A DNA stretch of 64,000 bases from Mycolicibacterium sp. MU0050 (GTDB lineage Bacteria; Actinomycetota; Actinomycetes; Mycobacteriales; Mycobacteriaceae): assembly GCF_963378085.1 (NCBI RefSeq), contig NZ_OY726395.1:248001-312000 (forward strand), written 5' to 3'. The number at the start of each line of letters is the position of its first letter. Within the stretch, counting starts at the first letter, position 1. A program made the translations under genes and the position numbers. This document shows positions 52,255 through 62,545 of the stretch, piece after piece. Under the pieces are notes generated by a model. That model saw nothing but the letters and a program-made list of their open reading frames with translations, ran no database searches and was not told the DNA's origin.

Positions 52255-53028
52255 GTGAGCGCAGCGGTGTCGCTCGCGCCCGACGCGGGCCCGCCGTGGT
52301 TGCGGCCGCTGCTCGACAACGTCGACGGGGTCCGTGACGCTTACCGCCGCCGTGCCTCCCCGCAGATCCTGGCCGCGATCTCGGCGGCCAGCGACGAGGC
52401 CAAGCAGTCCGGTGCCCGCCGCGACGCCGCGGTGCTGGTGCTGTTCTCCGGTCCGGCATCCGAACCCGGCGACGGCGGCCTGGCCACCGAGGCCCGCCTG
52501 CTGGTCACGGTGCGCGCCTCCACCCTGCGGCATCACGCGGGGCAGGCCGCGTTCCCGGGCGGCGCCAGCGACCCCGGCGACGACGGTCCCGTCGGCACCG
52601 CGCTGCGGGAAGCCTGGGAGGAGACCGGGATCGACACCGCGCGGGTGCGCCCGCTGGCTACTCTGCACCGGATGTTCATCCCGCCGTCGGGCTTCCACGT
52701 GGTTCCGGTGCTGGCCTACGCGCCGGACCCGGGCCCGGTCGCGGTGATCGACGAGGCCGAGACGGCACTGGTGTCGCATGTGCCCGTGCGCGCGTTCACC
52801 AACCCGGAGAACCGCCTGATGGTCTACCGTTCGGCGAACACCCGGGCCTCGGCCGGGCCGGCGTTCCTGCTCAACGAGATGTTGGTGTGGGGATTCACCG
52901 GACAGGTGATCTCGGCGATGCTCGATGTCGCCGGCTGGGCCAAGCCGTGGGACGACAGCAAGGTCGTCGAACTGCACGACGCGATGGCCATGGTGCCGAC
53001 GGACAACGGAGGGCCCAAGCAACTATGA
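52255..53028 (+). CDS. NUDIX hydrolase (CoA pyrophosphatase-like)
   Basis: 257 residues resembling Rv3672c. The Nudix box is GGASDPGDDGPVGTALREAWEETGID, with the REAWEETG core intact, preceded by LLVTVRASTLRHHAGQAAFPGG, the LLTxR-Q-FPGG form of the CoA-pyrophosphatase subgroup. It probably cleaves CoA or a nucleotide-diphosphate derivative. The GTG at 52255 follows AGAGGGGAAG; its stop overlaps the marP ATG (ATGA). Confidence 0.9.
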   Translation: MSAAVSLAPDAGPPWLRPLLDNVDGVRDAYRRRASPQILAAISAASDEAKQSGARRDAAVLVLFSGPASEPGDGGLATEARLLVTVRASTLRHHAGQAAFPGGASDPGDDGPVGTALREAWEETGIDTARVRPLATLHRMFIPPSGFHVVPVLAYAPDPGPVAVIDEAETALVSHVPVRAFTNPENRLMVYRSANTRASAGPAFLLNEMLVWGFTGQVISAMLDVAGWAKPWDDSKVVELHDAMAMVPTDNGGPKQL

Positions 53029-54212
53029 GTTCGTCGCAGTGGCTGGACATCGCAATCGTGGCCATCGCGTTCGTCGCCGCGGTGTCGGGATGGCGCTCCG
53101 GTGCGCTCGGTTCGTTGATGTCGTTCGTCGGCGTGGTGCTCGGCGCGGTGGCCGGCGTGCTGCTGGCCCCGCACCTGGTCGACAACATCGACGGGGCACG
53201 CACCAAGCTGTTCGCCGCGCTGTTTTTGATCCTGGCCCTGGTGGTGATCGGCGAGATCGCCGGCGTGGTCCTGGGCCGCGCGGTCCGCGGCGCGCTGCGC
53301 AACACCGGCCTGCGGTTCATCGACTCGCTGATCGGGGTCGGCACGCAGGTGCTGGTGGTGCTGATCGCGGCCTGGATGCTGGCCACCCCGCTGACCACCT
53401 CCGACCAGCCGAATCTGGCTGCCGCGGTGCGCGGTTCGAAGGTGCTCAGTCAGGTCGACGAGGTGGCCCCGGAGTGGCTGCGCACCGTGCCCAAACGGCT
53501 GTCCGCCCTGCTGGACACCTCCGGGCTGCCCGACGTGCTGGAGCCGTTCGGGCGGACACCGATCGTCGAGGTGGACCCGCCGGATGCGGCCCTGGCCGAC
53601 TCGCTGGTGGTCGAGGCGGTGCGTCCCAGCGTGGTGAAGATCCGCGGCGTCGCGCCCGGCTGCCAGAAGGTGCTGGAGGGAACGGGATTCGTCGTCGCGC
53701 CCAACCGGGTGATGTCCAACGCGCACGTGGTCGCCGGGTCGGACAGCGTGACCATCGAATCCGACGGCGAGACCTACGACGCCACCGTGGTCTCGTATGA
53801 CCCCAACGCCGACATCTCGGTGCTCGACGTGCCCAACCTGCCCGCCCGGGCGCTGCCGTTCGCCGAGGAACCGGCGGTCACCGGCACCGACGTCTTGGTG
53901 GTGGGCTACCCGGGCGGCGGGGAGTTCGCCGCCACCCCGGCGCGTATCCGGGAGATCATCGAACTCAACGGTCCCGACATCTACCGGACCACCACCGTCA
54001 TGCGTGAGGTCTACACCATCAGAGGGACCGTGCGGCAGGGTAATTCGGGTGGCCCGCTGATCAACCGCGGCGGTCAGGTGGTCGGGGTGATCTTCGGCGC
54101 CGCGGTCGACGACACCGACACCGGGTTCGTGCTCACCACCAACGAGGTGTCGCAGCAGTTCGCCAAGATCGGCAATACCGAGCGGGCGCCGACAGGGTCC
54201 TGCGTCACCTAA
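53025..54212 (+). CDS. marP: Membrane serine protease MarP (acid resistance)
   Basis: 395 residues. The N-terminal CvpA/Colicin-V-like membrane domain has four helices (about 7-25, 30-50, 60-85, 100-120). The periplasmic trypsin-like domain has His234 (SNAHVVAG), Asp263 (NADIS) and Ser341 (GNSGGPL). Cys213 and Cys393 correspond to the disulfide that stabilises the active form in M. tuberculosis. MarP keeps cytosolic pH in acid and oxidative stress by processing peptidoglycan hydrolases. ATGA overlap with the NUDIX gene. Confidence 0.95.
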   Translation: MSSSQWLDIAIVAIAFVAAVSGWRSGALGSLMSFVGVVLGAVAGVLLAPHLVDNIDGARTKLFAALFLILALVVIGEIAGVVLGRAVRGALRNTGLRFIDSLIGVGTQVLVVLIAAWMLATPLTTSDQPNLAAAVRGSKVLSQVDEVAPEWLRTVPKRLSALLDTSGLPDVLEPFGRTPIVEVDPPDAALADSLVVEAVRPSVVKIRGVAPGCQKVLEGTGFVVAPNRVMSNAHVVAGSDSVTIESDGETYDATVVSYDPNADISVLDVPNLPARALPFAEEPAVTGTDVLVVGYPGGGEFAATPARIREIIELNGPDIYRTTTVMREVYTIRGTVRQGNSGGPLINRGGQVVGVIFGAAVDDTDTGFVLTTNEVSQQFAKIGNTERAPTGSCVT

Positions 54213-54226
54213 CCGACGGTGCCCGC

Positions 54227-54286
54227 TGGTCGGACTCCTCCGCGGTTCGCTACGCAAGCTCCGCGAACCGCTGCGTCATCCGACGG
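54227..54286. repeat. 60-bp direct repeat, copy 1 (REP-like)
   Basis: Identical to 54294-54353. Each copy contains the inverted repeat GCGGTTCGC-N12-GCGAACCGC with outer TCGGA/TCCGA pairing, so each can form a hairpin. Tandem placement after marP suggests a terminator-like or REP-like element. Confidence 0.8.
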
Positions 54287-54293
54287 GATCTGA

Positions 54294-54353
54294 TGGTCGG
54301 ACTCCTCCGCGGTTCGCTACGCAAGCTCCGCGAACCGCTGCGTCATCCGACGG
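54294..54353. repeat. 60-bp direct repeat, copy 2, covering the end of the hydrolase gene
   Basis: Perfect copy of 54227-54286, 67 bp apart start to start. Its last 11 bases include the TGA stop codon and the final Val-Gly codons of the convergent hydrolase gene, so copy 1 may have arisen by duplication of this gene end, or the element captured the stop. Confidence 0.8.
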
Positions 54354-55326
54354 CCAAAAACTGGAACGGCGCAGCCGGCTCGAAGCTCCCGCTGGCGTCC
54401 CCGGCATACACGGTCTTCTCGCCGTCGCCGAGGCTCAGGCGCAGCGTCGGCGCGCCCTCGGAGAAGTCCAGCTTGTCCAGGTTCACCCAGAACGTGTTGG
54501 GTGCCAAGGCCGATTCGAAGAAGTATCGCCGGTCCTTGTGGTCCACCGCGGTGCGCCACCGGGTCGAGGAGATGTTCGGCTCGTCGGGGGTGGTGATGCC
54601 GTAGGGGACGGACGCGTTGCGGACGACGCTGAGTACCGCGGCCACCGAGTCCTGCCGGTCGTCGGTCTTGGGAATGGCGTTGATGTAGAACGAGGCCCGC
54701 ACGAAACGGTCGGCGGCCCGGTTGGTGCCGGGCAGCATCACGACCCCGCCGATCTGATTCCAGTACTCGTTGATCGCCAGCTGCTTGTCGAAGGTCGGCG
54801 AATTCGTCATCACCTGGTACTCGCGGCTGTGGTGGATGACCTGCTCCCCGCCGATGTACTCGACGATGGCGCTGTCGCCGGTGGGGTCCGACATCGACAG
54901 GTGCAGGGTCGCCAGCCGGTTCTCGCCGGGCACCTGCGCGGTGACCACCCGAATCGGGTTGGCCGACAACGCGGTAACGGCCTCGGCCACGGTCGCGAAG
55001 TTGTCCAGCACGTACTGGCCCCACAGTGCCACCGAGACACCGGGCCGCTCGTCGGCCGTCTGCGCGTACTCGGATTCGGCCAGCCACAGCATGTTCATGG
55101 CCAGGCCGGCCTCGTTGAGTCCGTCGGTGCTGCAGATGTCGTAGCCGGTGGCCACCACGCTGCCGTACTTCGAGGTCCATTGCGCCGAGCCGGGCCCGGC
55201 CAGGCCGGTGCGCTCCACCCCGCGGGGCAGTGCCCACAGGTTGGTGTCGAGTTCGACCTTCCAGTCCATCGACCGGCCGGTGATGATCCGATCTCCACTG
55301 CCCAAATACACGACGCGGGTGCACAT
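54343..55326 (-). CDS. Choloylglycine hydrolase/penicillin V acylase-family hydrolase
   Basis: A 327-residue Ntn hydrolase. Cys2 becomes the nucleophile after Met removal (MCTRVVYLG). Other family residues are the GRSMDWKVEL stretch (Asp/Arg of the active site), NEAGLAMNMLWL, and MTNSPTFDKQLA with the oxyanion Asn. It cleaves linear amides such as N-acyl homoserine lactones, bile-acid conjugates or penicillin V; the substrate is unknown. The gene is not in the M. tuberculosis order at this site. Confidence 0.88.
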   Translation of the reverse strand: MCTRVVYLGSGDRIITGRSMDWKVELDTNLWALPRGVERTGLAGPGSAQWTSKYGSVVATGYDICSTDGLNEAGLAMNMLWLAESEYAQTADERPGVSVALWGQYVLDNFATVAEAVTALSANPIRVVTAQVPGENRLATLHLSMSDPTGDSAIVEYIGGEQVIHHSREYQVMTNSPTFDKQLAINEYWNQIGGVVMLPGTNRAADRFVRASFYINAIPKTDDRQDSVAAVLSVVRNASVPYGITTPDEPNISSTRWRTAVDHKDRRYFFESALAPNTFWVNLDKLDFSEGAPTLRLSLGDGEKTVYAGDASGSFEPAAPFQFLAVG

Positions 55327-55337
55327 GGCACTAGAGG

Positions 55338-56288
55338 TTAGCTGTGTACCTCGTCGAGGAAGCGCTGAAGGTGCTCGTTGGCCAATTCTGGTGTCTCTTC
55401 GTGACCGAAATGGGCGGCGCCGGGCAGCGATTCGAACTGGCCCTGCGGGGCGTAGCGCCGGGACCGGGCCACCGGTCCGGCCAGCACGTAGGGGTCGGCG
55501 TCGCCGCGCAGATGCAACACGGGGATGCCCAGCGGCCGGTCCATGGAGTGCATGAATCGACGGCCCTCCGAACGGAATTGGCTGCGCACCGCCCAGCGCT
55601 GATACTCCAGGGCGCAGTGCGCCGCCCCCGGGATCTGAACGGCGCGACGCAGGTGGGCGATGGTTTCGGCGAAGTCCTCGGAGGCCAGCCACTTGTCGGA
55701 GGCCCGGCTGCGCACGAACGCCTCCAACCCGGCGCCGTCGTGTCGGGTCAGCGCCCGTTCGGGCAGCATCGGGACCTGGTAGGACAGCAGCGAACGCAGC
55801 AACGCCGAGCTCTGATCGCGGCGGGTCAGCGCGGCGTGCCGCAACGCCAGGGGATGCGGCGAGCTCACCAGTCCGATGGCCCGCACCAGCCGGGGCTGCA
55901 GCACCGAGGTGGCCCAGCACACCAGCCCGCCGTCGGCGTGCCCGATCAACGTCGCCGAGCTGTGGCCCAGCGCGCGGATCAGGCCGGCGGTGTCGCCGGC
56001 CAGCGTCCAACCGTCGTAGCCGCGCGGCGGCTTGTCGCTGCCGCCGTAGCCGCGCAGATCCATGGCCACCACCCGGGCGCCGCTGAGCCCGCGCAGCTGA
56101 TGCCGCCAGGACCACCAGAACGAACCGAAACCGTGCAGCAGGATCACCAGCGGGCGCTGGGCCGCGGGCGCGTCGTTGGGCCTGGGATTGGCCTCGGCGA
56201 CCTGGAAGCGAATCCCGTTGGCGTGCACGTCCCGATGTCGCCACGGCCCGGGGATCCGGGTTACGGACGGGTCGGGCCCGGCCGCCAT
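55338..56288 (-). CDS. ephE: Alpha/beta hydrolase, epoxide hydrolase-like EphE
   Basis: 316 residues resembling Rv3670. The oxyanion turn HGFGSFWWSW is at 52-61, the nucleophile elbow GHADGG has Asp119, and the base His is in GAAHFGHEE near the end. The Asp nucleophile points to an epoxide hydrolase or haloalkane-dehalogenase mechanism. Cap-domain tyrosines are less clear, so the exact activity is uncertain. It lies 7 nt downstream of the phage-holin-like membrane gene. Confidence 0.85.
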   Translation of the reverse strand: MAAGPDPSVTRIPGPWRHRDVHANGIRFQVAEANPRPNDAPAAQRPLVILLHGFGSFWWSWRHQLRGLSGARVVAMDLRGYGGSDKPPRGYDGWTLAGDTAGLIRALGHSSATLIGHADGGLVCWATSVLQPRLVRAIGLVSSPHPLALRHAALTRRDQSSALLRSLLSYQVPMLPERALTRHDGAGLEAFVRSRASDKWLASEDFAETIAHLRRAVQIPGAAHCALEYQRWAVRSQFRSEGRRFMHSMDRPLGIPVLHLRGDADPYVLAGPVARSRRYAPQGQFESLPGAAHFGHEETPELANEHLQRFLDEVHS

Positions 56289-56295
56289 CAGGACA

Positions 56296-56814
56296 TCACC
56301 ACCCCGACGGGTCGGGGACCGCAGCCTTGTCGGGCGACCCCTGAGCGCCGGAGCCGTGATCGCCTCCGGTCAACGCCGAGCGGGTTTCCTTGACCGATTC
56401 GATGGTCTGTTGCGGTCCCCGGATGCGGCGCACCTTGAGATAGCCGAACAGGGCCAGCACCACGGTGACCAGCACCATGATCCCGAACACGATCAGGTAG
56501 GCCACCCAGCTCCACAGCCAGGTGTCGAGCAGTTGGGCGAGGAAGAAGAAAAAGAAGAAGGTCGAGTAGAACAGCACCACCAGCGCGGCGATGAAGAACA
56601 CGCTGCCGGTCACGCCCTTCTTGACGTCCCGGGTGATCTCCGCGCGGGCCAACTCCACCTCGGCGCGGACCAACGTCGACACCTGCGACGAGGCTTCCTT
56701 GACGAGATCGCCGATGGAGGCGTTGGCGGGCAGCGCATGTGGGTCGACCAACGGGATCGAGGTCACGGTGGCGGGCACGCCGTTCTGCTGATCACCTTTG
56801 CTCACAGCGCCCAT
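56296..56814 (-). CDS. Phage-holin-superfamily-like membrane protein (Rv3669-like)
   Basis: 172 residues. The soluble start SIGDLVKEASSQVSTLVRAEVELARAEI is the standard lead-in of the actinobacterial Holin-X/DUF1469 family. Two membrane helices follow at about 77-98 (FFIAALVVLFYSTFFFFFFL) and 105-128. The tail is hydrophilic. Despite the family name there is no phage context; it is a conserved housekeeping membrane protein of unknown role. ATG 56814 is chosen; a GTG at 56805 is possible. Confidence 0.8.
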   Translation of the reverse strand: MGAVSKGDQQNGVPATVTSIPLVDPHALPANASIGDLVKEASSQVSTLVRAEVELARAEITRDVKKGVTGSVFFIAALVVLFYSTFFFFFFLAQLLDTWLWSWVAYLIVFGIMVLVTVVLALFGYLKVRRIRGPQQTIESVKETRSALTGGDHGSGAQGSPDKAAVPDPSGW

Positions 56815-56924
56815 GTTGCCATGTCCGCCTCGCACCGCACGAGCCGTGATACCGGTGTTGCTGATGTGGTGGGAGATACACTTGCCCGACGAGTCGGGGC
56901 TCGAGCAGCTAGGAGAGCTATTTG

Positions 56925-57620
56925 ATGACCGGGCGCCGGTGGTGGGGGATGGCGGCGGGCCTGTGTGCCGCCCTCTGTATGTCGATGGCGTCGGCCGGCC
57001 CCGCGGGCGCGGCCCCGGTCACGTTGGGCGGCGGCTCGGGCATCGTCGTCGACGGTGAATCCCACTGCACGCTGACCGCCATCGGTACCGACAACCGCGG
57101 CGACCTGGTCGGCTTCACCTCGGCGCACTGCGGCGGACCCGGGGCGACGGTGGCCGCCGAAGGCGCCGAGGGCGCGGGCGCGGTGGGCACCATGGTCGCC
57201 GGCAACGACGCGCTCGACTACGCCGTCATCCGGTTCGACCCCGCCAAGGTCACGCCGACCAACAACGTCAAGGGTTTCGTGATCAACGGCCTGGCGCCTG
57301 ACCCGGCCTTCGGCGACATCGCCTGCAAGCTGGGCCGCACCACCGGCTACTCCTGCGGCGTGACGTGGGGGCCGGGCCAGGAGCCCGGCACCATCGTCAA
57401 CCAGGTCTGCGGCCAGCCCGGTGATTCCGGCGCGCCGGTGACCGTCGACAACAAGCTCGTCGGGATGATCCACGGCGCCTTCACCGAGGGCCTGCCGACC
57501 TGCGTCATCAAGTACATCCCGCTGCACACCCCGGCGGTGACGATGTCGTTCAACACGCAGTTGGCCGACATCGTCGCCAAGGGCCGCCCCGGCAGCGGCT
57601 TCGTCCCGATCGGTGCCTAG
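56925..57620 (+). CDS. Secreted S1-family (chymotrypsin-like) serine protease
   Basis: 231 residues resembling Rv3668c. A signal peptide ends near residue 29 (AGPAGAA^PV). The catalytic triad is readable: His in FTSAHCGG, Asp in NDALDYAVIRF and Ser in GQPGDSGAPV; four mature cysteines suit two disulfides. It is probably exported and perhaps envelope-associated. ATG 56925 is preferred because AGGAGAG lies 7 nt upstream; the TTG at 56922 is less likely. Confidence 0.88.
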   Translation: MTGRRWWGMAAGLCAALCMSMASAGPAGAAPVTLGGGSGIVVDGESHCTLTAIGTDNRGDLVGFTSAHCGGPGATVAAEGAEGAGAVGTMVAGNDALDYAVIRFDPAKVTPTNNVKGFVINGLAPDPAFGDIACKLGRTTGYSCGVTWGPGQEPGTIVNQVCGQPGDSGAPVTVDNKLVGMIHGAFTEGLPTCVIKYIPLHTPAVTMSFNTQLADIVAKGRPGSGFVPIGA

Positions 57621-57638
57621 CTGATACCCGCCGGACCG

Positions 57639-59600
<1,962 letters not shown>

Positions 59601-59603
59601 AAG

Positions 59604-59619
59604 AGTGAGCGTAGTCACC
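59604..59619. promoter_or_regulatory. CRP-like site between acs and dppA
   Basis: AGTGAGCGTAGTCACC contains the exact GTGA-N6-TCAC core of the mycobacterial CRP consensus, in the 84-nt divergent intergenic region. The position next to the acs start suggests control of dppA from a distance or repression of acs. Confidence 0.45.
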
Positions 59620-59684
59620 TGTCGCGACGCCGCAATCGTCACCTCACACACGTCCGGAGCGGACAGCGGTCAAGGAGGCCGGGA

Positions 59685-61304
59685 TTGGCTCGGATCCGCG
59701 TTGCGGTGTCCCGACTGACGGCCCTTCTGCTTCCCGCCCTGCTGGTGCTCGCCGGTTGCTCGGCCACCCCCGGCGGCGTCGGCGGCACCGAGTTCGTCCG
59801 GGTCAACGGCGCCATCCCGGCGTACCCGCTGCTGCCCACCGACGCCGACGATCCGCACCAACGACGGGTCCTGGATCGCATCTTCGCCGGGCTGGTGTCC
59901 TACGACGCCGCGGGCACCTCTACGCCGGAGGTGGCCGAATCCATCGAGACCGTGGACAACCGGGTCTTTCGCATCCGGCTCGAACCCGGCTGGCAATTCA
60001 CCGACGGTTCACCGGTGACCGCGCACTCGTTCGTCGACGCGTGGAACTACGGCGCGTCGAGCACCAACGGTCAGGCGCTGCAGGCCTACTTCGCGCCGAT
60101 CGAGGGCTACGAACAGGTGTCGGGGCCGGAGCAGGCGGCCGAGACGATGTCGGGTCTGCAGGTGGTCGACGACACCGAGTTCGTCGTCCGGCTCAAGGTG
60201 CCCAACGGCGACTTCGTGCAGCGGTTGGGCTTCGCGGCGTTCTACCCGCTGCCGGCGGTGGCCTTCGAGGACATGGCCGCCTTCGGCCGCCAACCGATCG
60301 GCAACGGGCCCTATGTGCTGGCCGGTGGCGCCTCGAGCCGCGGTCTCGACCTGGTGCCCAATCCGGACTACCGCGGCAACCGGGTCCCGCAGAACCGGGG
60401 CCTGCGTTTCATCCCGTACCCGGACCTCGACGCCGCCTACCGCGATCTGCTGGCCGGCAAGCTCGACGTGCTCGACACCATTGCGCCCGGTGCGTCGGCC
60501 ACCGCCGAAGAGGACCTCGACGGTCGGATGGTGACCGGGGTCGCCGCCCAGAACCAGACGCTGAACACCCCGCTTCGCCTGAAGCACTTCGGCGGTGAGG
60601 AGGGGCGGCTGCGCCGCTTGGCGCTGTCCACGGCGATCGACCGGGCCGGGATCTGCGCGCAGGTCTTCGGCGGATCACGGGTTCCCGCGCAGGATTTCAC
60701 GTCGGCGTCGCTGCCGGGCTTCACGCCCGGACTGGCCGACGGGTACCTGCTGGAGTACAACCCGAAGCTCGCGCGGCACCTGTGGGTGCGGGCCGACGCC
60801 ATCGCCCCCTGGCGGGGCCGGTACACCATCACGTACAACGCCGACGGCGATCACCGGGCGTGGGTGGAGGCGGTGGCCGAGAGCATCCGCGGCACCCTGG
60901 GTATCGACGTGGTGACCGTGGCGGTGCCGACGTTCGCGGCGCTGCGCGGCGACGTCGACGACCGCGTCATCGACACCGCGTTCCGGGCCGGCCGGGTCGC
61001 CGACCACCCGTCGATGCTGGCGTTCCTCGAGCCGTACGTCACCGGGGCCCCCGACAACGACGTGGACTACTCCAATCGCGACTTCGACGGTGCGCTCACG
61101 GCGGCCCAATCCGCGCCCACCCCGGCCGGCTCATATGCACTCGGCAACGCCGCGCAGCGGATCCTGCTGCGCGACATGCCGGTGATCCCGCTGTGGAACC
61201 ACGTCGTGACCGCCGGGCATTCGGCCGCGGTCACCGACGTGGTGATCGGGTGGAACGGTCAGCCGGACTACGAGCGGATCGTCAGGGACGGGCGGTCCCG
61301 CTGA
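59685..61304 (+). CDS. dppA: Peptide/heme-type ABC substrate-binding lipoprotein DppA
   Basis: 539 residues resembling Rv3666c. The lipobox LAGC places the acylated Cys at residue 25. The SBP-5 fold is shown by FTDGSPVTAHSFVDAWNYG, the typical RFIPYPDLDAAYRDLLAGKLDVLDTI and the closing MPVIPLWNHV. It would bind oligopeptides or heme outside the cell. The TTG at 59685 is chosen because AAGGAGG lies 6 nt upstream. The permease and ATPase genes dppBCD that follow in M. tuberculosis are absent; the next gene is the Rv3662c homolog. Confidence 0.88.
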   Translation: MARIRVAVSRLTALLLPALLVLAGCSATPGGVGGTEFVRVNGAIPAYPLLPTDADDPHQRRVLDRIFAGLVSYDAAGTSTPEVAESIETVDNRVFRIRLEPGWQFTDGSPVTAHSFVDAWNYGASSTNGQALQAYFAPIEGYEQVSGPEQAAETMSGLQVVDDTEFVVRLKVPNGDFVQRLGFAAFYPLPAVAFEDMAAFGRQPIGNGPYVLAGGASSRGLDLVPNPDYRGNRVPQNRGLRFIPYPDLDAAYRDLLAGKLDVLDTIAPGASATAEEDLDGRMVTGVAAQNQTLNTPLRLKHFGGEEGRLRRLALSTAIDRAGICAQVFGGSRVPAQDFTSASLPGFTPGLADGYLLEYNPKLARHLWVRADAIAPWRGRYTITYNADGDHRAWVEAVAESIRGTLGIDVVTVAVPTFAALRGDVDDRVIDTAFRAGRVADHPSMLAFLEPYVTGAPDNDVDYSNRDFDGALTAAQSAPTPAGSYALGNAAQRILLRDMPVIPLWNHVVTAGHSAAVTDVVIGWNGQPDYERIVRDGRSR

Positions 61305-61347
61305 GCGTCGGACCGGCGGATTCGGCCCCACTGTAAGGTGGGCCGCC

Positions 61348-62118
61348 GTGGCAACCGATCCGCTGACCCCGCTGCTGGAGCTGCCCGGCGTGGCCGAGGC
61401 GGCCGAGGAGACCCGGGCGGCGCTCGGGCGCGCGCACCGGCACCGGGCGAATCTGCGGGGCTGGCCCGTGACGGCCGCGGAGGCGTCCCTGCGCGCCGCG
61501 CGTGCGTCGTCGGTCCTCGACGGCGGTGTGCTGCAACTCGACGAGAACGCCGCCGGCGATCCGGTGTTCGCCGGCTCCCTGCGGGTTGCCCAGGCGCTCG
61601 AAGGCGGTTCGGGAACGCTGATCGGGGTCTGGCAACGCGCACCGCTGCAGGCGCTGGCGCGGCTGCACTCGTTGGCCGCGGCCGATCTCGTCGACGAGGA
61701 ACAGCTCGGGCGGCCGCGGGCAACACCGGAGATCTCGGCCCGGCTCGACCTGATGACCCGGCTGGTGACGGGGGCCAGTTCGGTGCCCGCGCCGGTATTG
61801 GCCGCGGTGGCGCACGGCGAGATGCTGGCGCTGTCCGCCTTCGGCAGCGCCGACGGCGTGGTGGCCCGGGCGGTGTCGCGCCTGGTTTCGATCGCCACCG
61901 GCCTGGACCCGCATGGACTGGCGGTGCCGGAGGTCTATTGGATGCGGCGGGCGGCCGACTATCGCAAGGCGGCCGAGAGCTTCGCCGGCGGAACCGAGCG
62001 CGGCCTGACCGAATGGCTGCTGCTGAGTTGTCGGGCGATGCAGGAGGGGGCGCGCGAAGCGCTCGCGATCGCCGACGCGAAGGATCAGGCCGGAAAGTCC
62101 GCCCCGTCGACGGACTGA
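61348..62118 (+). CDS. Conserved protein, possibly degenerate Fic-like (Rv3662c-like)
   Basis: 256 residues, all-helical, GTG start. The stretch HGEMLALSAFGSADGVVARAVSR loosely matches the Fic signature (HxFx-DGNGR-R), but the Asn and the first Arg are replaced, so AMPylation is doubtful. The N-terminal LRGWPVTAAEASLRAARASSVLDGG resembles the helix pair before a Fic core. It is conserved beside the HAD phosphatase and ssd in mycobacteria. The role is unknown. Confidence 0.72.
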   Translation: MATDPLTPLLELPGVAEAAEETRAALGRAHRHRANLRGWPVTAAEASLRAARASSVLDGGVLQLDENAAGDPVFAGSLRVAQALEGGSGTLIGVWQRAPLQALARLHSLAAADLVDEEQLGRPRATPEISARLDLMTRLVTGASSVPAPVLAAVAHGEMLALSAFGSADGVVARAVSRLVSIATGLDPHGLAVPEVYWMRRAADYRKAAESFAGGTERGLTEWLLLSCRAMQEGAREALAIADAKDQAGKSAPSTD

Positions 62119-62129
62119 GCCCGAACATA

Positions 62130-62431
62130 GTGAAGCGGGCGGCGCTCCGATGTCTCGGTTCGCCGCCCGCTAGCACGGAACTCGGTTACCAAGCGTGCGA
62201 CGGTGGGCTGCGTGGGTTGGCCTCGGCGTACTTGCGATGCGCTGCGGTGGTGGCCCCACCCAAAGGGCTACGATCCCGTCCGCTTTTCGCAATTGCGCAG
62301 GCCCGCAACACTTCTGCCATTATCGCGGCTGTGGCTCCGCGTGGGTGCCGGGTACCGTGCTGGGTCGCCCGGTTCGGGAGAGCGACTCTTCTCTTCCGAG
62401 TCGATCTTGGCCTGGCGGGCTTCCGTGCCTC
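62130..62431 (-). ncRNA. Ms1/MTS2823-like 6S-type small RNA
   Basis: A gene-free 427-nt gap between the Rv3662c-like and HAD genes, the locus of MTS2823 in M. tuberculosis and Ms1 in M. smegmatis, which bind core RNA polymerase. On the minus strand the predicted 5' end (complement of 62421-62428, GCACGGAA) pairs with the 3' segment at 62173-62180 (TTCCGTGC). The 11-bp hairpin 62134-62144/62161-62171 follows as the terminator. The resulting length of about 300 nt matches. The strand agrees with the inverted synteny. Exact ends are inferred. Confidence 0.65.
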
Positions 62432-62441
62432 CTTTGTACTA

Positions 62442-62457
62442 CGTGATCTTGGTCACA
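62442..62457. promoter_or_regulatory. CRP-like site at the Ms1-type RNA promoter
   Basis: On the minus strand this reads TGTGACCAAGATCACG, matching the TGTGA-N6-TCACA CRP consensus in all but the last base. It lies directly upstream of the predicted RNA start, overlapping the expected -35 region, with TAGTAC (complement of 62436-62441) as a -10 candidate. Confidence 0.55.
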
Positions 62458-62545
62458 GCAAGTATTCACCCCGCACGCGAGTTCAGATCGTTATCGCGGG
62501 GGCCGGCGACCCGCGCCGACGCGGGGCCCGAAATGCCGAAATCGG

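Noticed and set aside
56296..56814. A phage holin indicating a second prophage
   Set aside because: The family is a housekeeping membrane protein group; the flanking genes are core and no phage genes are nearby.
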